A stretch of DNA of 64,000 nt. Origin: Bathynomus jamesi (Eukaryota; Arthropoda; Malacostraca; Isopoda; Cirolanidae). The stretch spans positions 205,001-269,000 of the forward strand of contig JAJOZX010001737.1 in the NCBI GenBank assembly GCA_023014485.1, read 5' to 3'. Position numbers and translations under genes: made by a program. A model generated the notes under the pieces. The model searched no databases. It was not told the origin of the DNA and saw only the letters and a list, made by a program, of their open reading frames with translations. Shown here piece after piece: positions 56,569 to 64,000 of this stretch. The stretch's first letter is position 1. Every line of letters starts with the position of its first letter.

Positions 56569-56738
56569 CTTTTTGGATGCGTGGATAATGAGTGTAGATC
56601 GTGTGTTGGGTGCAGACTGTGCGTTGCTGTGCCTTCCTTCCAAGTCCTTCAGGGCAGCTTCAGCGACTCCGGCAGAAGTAGAACCAAGCTCTTCCTCAGT
56701 TTCTAGAATATACTGGATACTGAGTACGCTACTGTGGA
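56569..56738 (-). CDS. Host gene exon 5: linker
   Basis: Reads ILETEEELGSTSAGVAEAAL, KDLEGRHSNAQ and RSTLIIHASKK, an acidic then basic low-complexity linker. The donor AAAAAG|GTAGAG leaves a full codon. The phase needed after exon 4 selects an acceptor AAG at 56739-56740, which has a poor pyrimidine tract because a MITE lies immediately upstream. Alternative acceptors at 56713 or 56720 would need an extra exon. Confidence 0.7.
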
Positions 56739-56743
56739 CTTGT

Positions 56744-56943
56744 ATACAAACTGTCCGAAAAGTCTGCACCCAATAGGAAATACATTGAAACTCGTGTAAC
56801 GCAATGGAAAATACGCTTATTTTTGGAACCGTATCATAAATGTTCAAAATGTTCGCCATTCAGTTTTAAAACAAAGTTAATGTAATTACTTAATTAATGA
56901 AAGTTATTCATGTAATTCCCACTGGTTGGAGCTTTTCGGACAC

Positions 56944-56952
<9 letters not shown>
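56744..56952. mobile_element. Mariner-type MITE at the host exon 5 boundary
   Basis: The ends ACAAACTGTCCGAAAAGTC and ACACAGTGTCCGAAAAGCTC are inverted, continuing into AGGAAATAC/GGGAATTAC. TA lies at each side. The left end is about 5 bp from the acceptor chosen for exon 5. About 210 bp, no coding capacity apart from an antisense FEHFEH-like tail. Confidence 0.7.
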
Positions 56953-56977
<25 letters not shown>

Positions 56978-57437
56978 ACAGTAAAGTTAATTATTTTGGT
57001 TTTATATTGAAATACCTTTAGGCCATTTAGAACACATTTCATAAAAATATTTAATATTACTATCATCAAATATTTTCGTGAAGGTCCATCATTGTTTACA
57101 AACTGCGAACATTTAATTATAAGAATTCAAAGAAGCAAACAAATAATTAATGAAACACTTAGCTACAATATTTTTCCATTAAGTGACGGACAGATATTAA
57201 TTACACTTAATGAAATTAAAATTAGTTAATTACAATTTCTAAAGTGAAAGACATTAATTACTTCTAAGGATCAATGAGGCAGCATCTGATTGCGGTGCAG
57301 GGTATCCATTCTGAGGAAATCTGGGGAGTCATCTCAACAGCAGAGTTGAAGCTACCCCTGTGTCAGGTCTATATACTCTTTATATCCCGTGCGTACAAGG
57401 GAGTTTACAAAGCTTAATTCTGAATCACTATATCTTA

Positions 57438-57491
<54 letters not shown>

Positions 57492-58585
57492 TGTGTTCTG
57501 GCTAATTCGCATGTGTATATTTACTTGTGCGTACATACACTAACTACTATTCCTGGTTTTAGGTGACTACTACACTTAGCAGTCGGTCCACGCTCGCTAT
57601 CTCAAACACTCAATTTATTCGATATTTTATTAAATGGGGAAAAAAAAACAATTTTAGTGCCCCTTAAATGTAGAGTACCACAACAACCAACAAAACAAGC
57701 GTGTCTGACTCCCAAATGACTGACTGACTTACATTATCTATAAACCCATTTCCCATTCTTAATGGTGTGGTCACGACGCTTGAGCTCGGGACCGAAAACG
57801 CTCAAATCAATTACACACACAACGACTGACTTCTCCGTACAATAATGAAGTGCTCAAACTACTACTGCTACTACTAATAATAATAATAATAATTTACAAG
57901 TTTATCTTTCAGACATTTAAAAACTAATCAAATGATAAAAACATGTGCCACTCTTCTTTGTGTTCTTTCAGTTCTTTTATGCAGTGTTAAAAGTCATTTC
58001 GGCTTTTGGGAGTCACTGACTTTGTTAAATGGCTGATGTACGATGACACACACGAGACTTCGCTTCTCCATACATCAAAGGTACCAAAGAAAGGCCCGTA
58101 ATATTCAAGAGCAAGAAAATTTTCAACAATCCATAATTCTCAATGTACAGAATGAAGTGGTATAGGATAAAAGAGGGAGAATGAGGGCACGATGGGTTAA
58201 GCGCAGGGGTTTGGGAAGACTTGCGTAAACTGAGCGTGGACTGATTAAAAAGGAAGATTTTTCACCGAGTGCCAATGAATGGAAACGAACGAGCTGGATG
58301 GAATTGCAAGAAATAACGACTACAATAAATGACAGCGGCGACCAAAAGAATGAAATAAAACAAGAATAACAACTAAAAGAATGAGAAGAGAATGAGATGG
58401 TGCAGTGGACGAACCTTCACTGAATGAATTCGCAATTTTGTAAGAAAACCTTCGACGATGAAGCTTCAAAAGACCAGAAACAAAAGCTGAGGAAATAATA
58501 CAACAATTTCGATCACTCCTCACATCAGACGAAGTTAAAGCACGATCAATTTGACGACAATACTCAATGGTTCGTTATTTCGTCT
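56953..58585. other. Host intron with a (GT)n tract
   Basis: A GT dinucleotide tract lies at 57440-57492 and a short TA tract at 56953-56976. No gene is recognised. Confidence 0.6.
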
Positions 58586-58805
58586 TACAATAATGATGTT
58601 TGGGGTTATTTAGCCTCTTTCGTAATAACAAAGATCACGTGACGGAGGGGGGCCTATAAAACTTTACGTGGGATCCGAAAAATCTAAGGGGCTCTACATC
58701 ATCTGAACGCGCTGGAAGACGGTCATCCACGCATCCAATACTGAAGACCTACTGTCGCTTAACTTCGCTGATCTAACGGGAAGCGGTGAGGAGAAAGTAG
58801 CCACA
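58586..58805 (+). repeat. Dispersed repeat family, copy 5
   Basis: Reads ATGATGTTTGGGGTTATTTA, AACAAAGATCACGTGACGGA, CTTTACGTGGGATCCGAA, CTAAGGGGCTCTACATC and TCGCTTAACTTCGCTGATCT. The order matches copies 1, 3 and 4. Confidence 0.65.
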
Positions 58806-59382
58806 ATTGTAGCCCTGAAGTCTTACATCTGGTATATATTCGTACTTACGCATACGAAAGAAAATTAAGTTATTATGTCGTCAACGCCTTGAGAATTCAG
58901 TCCCCCCCACCCTCCGCCCCCATTTTTGATAATGTACAGTCGATTAAAAACGTCCTGTGTCGTGAAATTCCATGTTTCCTACCGATAAATATTGGTAGCA
59001 AACAATGAATTTCGTGGTACAGAACTTTTTGAAAGGATAATACAGCAGAAATAATGATTCACTCTTCTCGCTTTAGAAAGTAAATACAAATTTTTGACTT
59101 CGTATCAACCAAATTCCCGATTTAGAAAAGACAAAATAGAAAGTTAACTTGAATTTTCAAAAAATATTGGCTACGTTCTTCTGTCAGCTGCACGATAACT
59201 AATAAACCATTTACGAAAAGGATTTTCAAATATGAATGTCAAATACTCTACACGTTTCTGTAAAAAGGGTAACCTTAAAAGAGGGAAATTGGAAATTAAA
59301 GAAAACGACATTGTGAAACAGACATACTTCCATGAAACAGTACAAAAATTATAAGGAAATAATAATAATATCTACGACTTAC
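58806..59382. other. Host intron, nothing recognised
   Basis: No gene or repeat boundary seen upstream of exon 4's donor side. Confidence 0.45.
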
Positions 59383-59509
59383 GCTTTTCTTCTTCGGTTG
59401 GCTTCACGTATGTGACGGTTGTGGTTTTAACTTTTCCACTGGTTGTCTGCCCCGTAGCAGTCTTTCTTAAGGTGAGGTCGGGTAAGTCGGCTCGATCCAG
59501 GAAGAGGAA
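59383..59509 (-). CDS. Host gene exon 4: end of C2 domain and linker
   Basis: Reads FLFLDRADLPDLTLRKTATG, completing the last C2 strand begun by SLTCE in exon 3, then a Thr/Lys-rich linker ending PTEEEK. Acceptor TTTTGCAG, donor AAGC|GTAAGT. Ends one base into a codon. Confidence 0.88.
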
Positions 59510-59705
59510 CTGCAAAATTGGTCCCCATTAAGATAGACCTTCACGTTATATAAAGAAGAGAATTCGCCGCCATTTTAATAAGAAAACGAATGTGAACCCG
59601 AGTTGCGAGGTTTCAGAGTCAGTGATCTTACCCATCACGTCATTCATAATTCCTGAAAACTCATTCAAGACACAATTACCACTACCAAACCGGGGCAATA
59701 CTCAC

Positions 59706-59889
59706 TTCGCAGGTAAGAGACCCTGAGACCTGATCCTTTTCGTAGGGACGTGCCTGCAACGGAATAATTTGGCGCTGCGAGGGCGTGGCTATAAGTTCTT
59801 CTATTCCCACGATACCCAGCCCTACGAAGCGATCATCCCCTTTGTCGTACAGCTCGAAAAGCAATTCTAACGTATTGTCACTGAGATCG
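59706..59889 (-). CDS. Host gene exon 3: C2 domain
   Basis: Reads DLSDNTLELLFELYDKGDDR, then FVGLGIVGIEELIATPSQRQ and IIPLQARPYEKDQVSGSLTC. These are the later beta strands and calcium-loop region of the C2 domain; the GDDRFVG turn keeps acidic residues. Acceptor TTTATCAG, donor GAA|GTGAGT. Confidence 0.92.
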
Positions 59890-60047
59890 CTGATAAACAA
59901 CAGAAACGTTGGTTTAGCATTAATCTATAGTAGAATGAACAGTACAATTAGGGTTTAAGGATTAATTAATATTTACACAAATAATATTTTACTTTTATTC
60001 CAATTAATAATTGACTTTCAGTCCCTTCTACAGGAAAAAGAACTCAC

Positions 60048-60156
60048 AAAAGGAACTGTTCGTCCCAAAAGGGCGACGATGTATCGTTAACGACGTTCGT
60101 TGTGAACTTCTGTGAAGGGTCGTCCATTTCCACGACGACGTAGCAGGCGGAGACGC
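60048..60156 (-). CDS. Host gene exon 2: C2 domain
   Basis: Reads VSACYVVVEMDDPSQKFTTN and continues to SSPFWDEQFLF, the WDExFxF signature of C2 domains. The acceptor is CCCTAAG and the donor is TTTT|GTGAGT. The phases (two bases in, two bases out) fit both neighbours. Confidence 0.9.
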
Positions 60157-60609
60157 CTTAGGGAGAGAATTAGCAACGTCAACGACTTCTACAACAGAAG
60201 AAACTGTCAGTTAACTTGAACTCAAACGTTACGGACTTCTAACCAACATGGTATTGGGGAAGGGGAGAATCAGGGTATTGGGGGGAGTAAATTGAAATTA
60301 ATTCAAATCTAATTCAATTTCTTGTTAAGACACACATTTGGGATGAGGAAATCAAATGTAAAGGGTGAGATTTGAAGGGTTAATACTTATTAGTTCAGTA
60401 AAGCCTAATGTTTAAGGGCCAAATAAAATAAAATTAAATATCAATAGTCCAATTAATAATTGTTTAATGTTAAAATTATCCTAATAATTGTATATTTTTA
60501 TCCATAAAGTTTTAATTCATCATTTGTTCATTCATATACGAGTACAAGGAGCAATACGGTTAAAAACCATTACTTTAAACAACACTTCCATCTGCAGGAG
60601 ATCACTTAC

Positions 60610-60718
60610 CACTACCTCCCCCAACTCCCGTTGCTTTGACAATCTTGACGAGAAGTCTCTTTCCGTTCAACCCTACTATTCCCACAGGAGGATTCAAATG
60701 GGACGGTTGAGGTGGACT
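60610..60718 (-). CDS. Host gene exon 1 (of those seen): start of C2 domain
   Basis: The acceptor TTTTAG lies just above 60718 and the donor reads AGTG|GTAAGT. The exon reads PVGIVGLNGKRLLVKIVKAT, the first beta strand of a C2 domain, then a Gly-rich turn (GVGGGSG). It ends one base into a codon, which matches exon 2. No initiator is present, so earlier exons must exist. TE-B lies 58 bp upstream in the preceding intron. Confidence 0.85.
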
Positions 60719-61097
60719 CTAAAATGATATTTATTGTAAAAGTTAAAAAAAAATTTAATTTCGCTTATTATTATATTAGGGTGTGTCGAATTTTTCAACT
60801 TTCAAATTCCAAATATGAGGGGTGCTAAAAAGTTGCAGCATGACTTAAGAATTCTAAAGATATTTTTGTTAATTTAATATAATTTAGTTTTGCTTGGTAA
60901 GAAGCTACATAAAAATAGTGACTTTTTTTACTTTTTTGTGGAATTATATAATAATTATTATATTAATAATTATATATGCTGTATATATAATGCACTGCTG
61001 TTTTTGCTTATTTCACAGGTTGAAACATATTCATCAGTGTGCTGAAGATTACTTGTCCGTCAGTGCTACCATCCTAACCAGTGGGAATTGACCTACA

Positions 61098-63652
61098 ATG
61101 GCTTCTAAAAGGAGGACAAGACTGGGGACATTCACACATATGAGCAACCTAATTGGAACTGGTAGAGAGTTGTTGCCCTCTGAACTCCCAACTCTGCGAG
61201 ACGTTCTGAAATATGGGCTACTGCTAAGAGAACAAAGTGGTGAGGATGTGAGAAACTACCCAGCAGCCAGTCTTGCAAAGGACATTTACCCTAAAGGTTG
61301 AAAAGTGGGAACGAGCAAACAGTTCTTTTGTAGCCCCCATTGTAAATTCACGAGTCACAATCTTAAACAAGATCCAAGAGAGCTGGGAGCAGGCCAAAAA
61401 CATATCTCTTGGGAGAGGAAAGCTACATGTCAAAGAGGCTTTCATTGCAAAACTTGACAAGCTTTTTGACATCCTCAGTTGCAAGTGTAAAATTGTTCTC
61501 TGCTCTGAATTTGGCTGCCTTGCAGATGCTGGTTGCAAAAACGAAACTCACATTAACTGTACATGCCCTAGGGAGATGAAGATCCCTGTGAAGGAACTTG
61601 CTTTCATTAAAGGTCAGAGAGACAAGTCTGGTTCTATTGGACCACATCAGATTGGCTTGCCAGGTCAACCTGAGCACAACAGACAAGTCAAAAAGCAGAA
61701 GCGGCAAGAAGACGAAAGAAGAAGGCTTGCTGAATATAAGCAGACAAGCAAGCAGGATGTTTCAATGCCATCAAATTAAATAATTTTCTCTGATGATGAA
61801 AATGAAGAACAAATAGCTGATGCTCAAGATGGAAAGGATGGAAGTTATGAAGTGACATTAGAAATACCAAGCACGTCTTCAACTTCCAATAAAAAGCCAG
61901 AGTACAACACATTAGAAATACCTAATGTTGCTATGCATAGCATCAGATATGGTGTTGGCCTGCGTGCCACAGCTGCCATCACCACTGCTGCCTTTATGGA
62001 TGCTGGCTTGATCACTGAAGAAGACAAGAGACTTGTAGTTGATCACAATAAAGTCAAGAGGGCCCAAGAAAAAGTTATGAGATCCCTGGATCAGGAATTT
62101 GATGATCTTTGTAAGAAGGGTGAAATTGACTGCATCTTCTTTGACGGCTGTCAAGATACAACTAAAGTTATGCTGAAAGCAGACAATTCAGATCGTCAGT
62201 TCCCCAGCATCATCAAAGAAGAGCATTATTCTGTGTGCAGTGAGCCAGGTGGAAGATATCTCTACCACTTCACTCCTGAGAAAGGCTCAACGAGAAAAAA
62301 CCTGCTGAAGTTATTGCTGATAATCTTGTAGATTTCATGAAGAAGGGCATTGATAAAAGCCTGCAGGCCATTGGAGGTGATTCTACAAATGTTAACACTG
62401 GCTGGGAGGGTGGTTCCATGCATTGGGTAGTTGGTTTGTGCCCTTCACACTAACGAGTTACCCCTGCGACACTTGATCACAGCACTGGATGGGAAGACCT
62501 TGTCTAACAACAAGTGGACAGGTAACATTGGCAAGATGCTAGACACTGCAACCGAACTTGAAATTGATCCTTCATTCACCAAACTCTCAATTGGAGAGCC
62601 TCTTACTTCACTGAGTGACAATGTCGTAAAGGATCTCTCTACTGATCAAGCGTACGGGTATAGGATCACACAGGCCATAAGGACAGGAGAACTTCCCACA
62701 GATCTGGCCCTTCTTGAAATTGGTCCAGTGAGCCATTCAAGGTGGTTGACAACAGCAAACAGGCTTTGTCGCATATAGGTTTCAAAACATGGCCTTAAAG
62801 GCAAAACCCTCAACAACTTAAGACTGATAGTGGAATACATTGTTGGTGTGTACTACCTAGGCTGACCATATTTCCTTGAGACAAAAACGGGACATTGGGA
62901 TGGCAAAAAAGGGACGGGAGTTATGTAATATTCTGTATTCATGAAAAAGTAAGTACATAAACATATTGAGCTTACAATTATTCTTCAGTGACAGAACCCA
63001 TACAAAAACCCATACAAAACGGTACTGTCCCGTTCAAAACGGTACGTATGGTCAGCCTAGTACTACCCCTGTTGGTTCAACATCAAAGTAAAACACTCTT
63101 GGGTGGAAGGCCCACGCCACATCTTGTTTCAGCTGCGGCTAGTTAGGCTGCAAAAGAAGGCTGTAGTGGATGCTGTTTTGCCAACCATCAAGCGCTCAGC
63201 ATGGTATGCATTCAGCGAAATGATAATCCAGACACCCTTGTGCTCAGATGACAGAGGAGAGGAGAGCTGGTGTCCAAAAGATTGTTGACATGAGGGGTGG
63301 AGATGATGACACACTTGGAGATCTTTCTGTACGTCCCAGGAAGACACCTTCCATCAACCCCAGTGCTTCTTCCGTGTTGGAGCTGACAGACTGGTCTGAC
63401 GGGGTATTTGAACCTCCTTTGACATGTAAACTGACTACAGCGGAAGTAAAGAAGTTCTTTGACAAGCCTATGCAAGTTCCACAGTGGCCCTGTCATGCTC
63501 AGTCAATAGAGAGGTGTGTGAAACAAGTCACAGAGGCAGCAGGCAGGGTGTATACACATGAGAAACGTGAGGGCTATATCAGAGGCCAAGAAGCAAGTCG
63601 GCGGCTGATGTCCAAGAACGAATCAAAGCAAGACTTGATGAAACTTGTTTAA
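61098..63652 (+). pseudogene. DDE-type transposase of TE-B (broken)
   Basis: Starts MASKRRTRLGTFTHMSNLIG at 61098. Frameshift near 61285. The main frame from 61273 has ILSCKCKIVLCSEFGCLADA with a cysteine-rich block, the AFIKGQR motif parallel to FLEDQR of TE-A, and a TAA at 61777. The core shows IFFDGCQDTTKVM (first Asp), AIGGDSTNVNTGWEGGSMHW (second Asp), LCALHTNELPLRHLI (CxxH), IGPVSHSRWLTTANR (RW) and CHAQSIERCVKQVTEAA (Glu). Shifts near 62295, 62440 and 63240 and a stop at 62776 inactivate it. Length and motif order match TE-A. Confidence 0.83.
62858..63059. mobile_element. hAT-type MITE inside TE-B
   Basis: Inverted ends start TAGGCTGACCATA. An exact 8-bp duplication GTACTACC flanks it (62850-62857 and 63060-63067). 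Removing it joins EYIVGVYY to PCWFNIKVKHSWVEG in frame. Confidence 0.92.
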
Positions 63653-64000
63653 ATATTTTTTTTTACTGATGTCATTACTTTCTAATGTTGTTTTATGATT
63701 ACAAGGATATGTTTTATGATTACTAGGATATGTTTTATGCAGAGAAACTAAAATTTTTATAGCATTACCTGACATTTTGAGAAGCTAAAATTAATAAATG
63801 TTGTTTTCCGAGAGCAATTTATGTGCTTTTTAATCAAACGTAGATTTACCAAGCTAAGTGTTGAGCAATCACAAAAATAATAGCAGATTTGAATTCTTCA
63901 CATCCAAAAACATATTTTTAAAACCCCTCAGTGAAGGAATTGGCAAAAATTAATTTTCACCTCCCAAATTGACACACCCTATTATTATACAGGTATATAT

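Larger units (their letters stand above)
22195..60718 (-). other. Host gene: C2- and C1-domain protein (12 exons placed)
   Basis: A single minus-strand gene. Exon order is 60718-60610, 60156-60048, 59889-59706, 59509-59383, 56738-56569, 44750-44480, 43601-43401, 39504-39457, 35871-35688, 34864-34757, 32163-32011 and 22681-22195. Reading phases agree at all eleven junctions and the sum is 717 codons including the stop. A C2 domain is followed by a disordered linker and a C1 zinc finger with all eight metal ligands. C2 plus C1 suggests a membrane-associated, lipid-responsive protein. The nearest family I can suggest is the C2CD2L/TMEM24-like group, but I am not sure. The N-terminus lies beyond 60718. 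Confidence 0.88.
60777..63981 (+). mobile_element. TE-B: decayed relative of TE-A
   Basis: The ends TAGGGTGTGTCGAATTTTTC and TAGGGTGTGTCAATTTGGGA are inverted. The flanking 9-mers TTATTATAT (60768-60776) and TTATTATAC (63982-63990) match at 8 of 9, consistent with a 9-bp target duplication. The transposase is on the plus strand, broken in several places, and itself hit by a hAT MITE. It sits in the host intron upstream of exon 1. Confidence 0.85.

Overview
This is eukaryotic, AT-rich, intron-containing DNA packed with mobile-element debris. The transposon types fit an arthropod or related invertebrate: GIY-YIG Penelope-like elements with hammerhead ribozymes, DD41D and DD34D mariner relatives, CR1-type LINEs, hAT, a Helitron and dense (TA)n/(GT)n tracts. 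I cannot name the species.

Host gene. One real cellular gene runs right to left (minus strand) through most of the window. I can place twelve coding exons between 60718 and 22195. Every adjacent pair agrees in reading phase, and together they give 716 codons plus a stop. The protein has a C2 domain (exons 1-4), a low-complexity Ser/Pro/Arg-rich linker (exons 5-9), a complete phorbol-ester/diacylglycerol-type C1 zinc finger split across exons 10 and 11, and a Lys/Ser-rich tail. Its first exon(s) and promoter lie outside the window or were not found. The introns carry nearly all the repeats described here.

Layout. 1-2600: AT-rich, no gene. 2.6-14.2 kb: two Penelope-like copies arranged 5' to 5', sharing an inverted repeat. 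Between them lies a broken gene for a PIN/FEN-like nuclease with a cysteine-rich tail, which was itself split by an intact 3.5-kb DNA transposon (TE-A, 760-aa transposase, 9-bp target duplication). A 501-bp non-autonomous element with a 9-bp duplication sits in the right arm, and a hAT derivative sits in the left copy. 14.2-16.8 kb: Helitron, hAT, fold-back mariner, Penelope fragment. 17.9-21.3 kb: dead CR1-like LINE with a GDSL-type esterase domain. 22.2-22.7 kb: last host exon. 23-31 kb: mariner relatives, a possible LTR, a LINE fragment with a mutated active site, inverted Penelope ends with hammerhead cores. 31-45 kb: host exons and a decayed multicopy gene. 45-50 kb: minisatellite, hAT remnant and MITEs. 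51-55.6 kb: the best-preserved Penelope-like copy plus an inverted partner that holds a tandem tRNA-like array. 56-61 kb: host exons. 60.8-64 kb: TE-B, a decayed relative of TE-A.

The most notable signal is the TE-A/TE-B pair. Both have ends beginning TAGGGTGT, target duplications of 9 bp (8/9 matching for TE-B), and transposases with the same architecture that I cannot place confidently in a named superfamily. All calls were made by reading the sequence; no database search was run.
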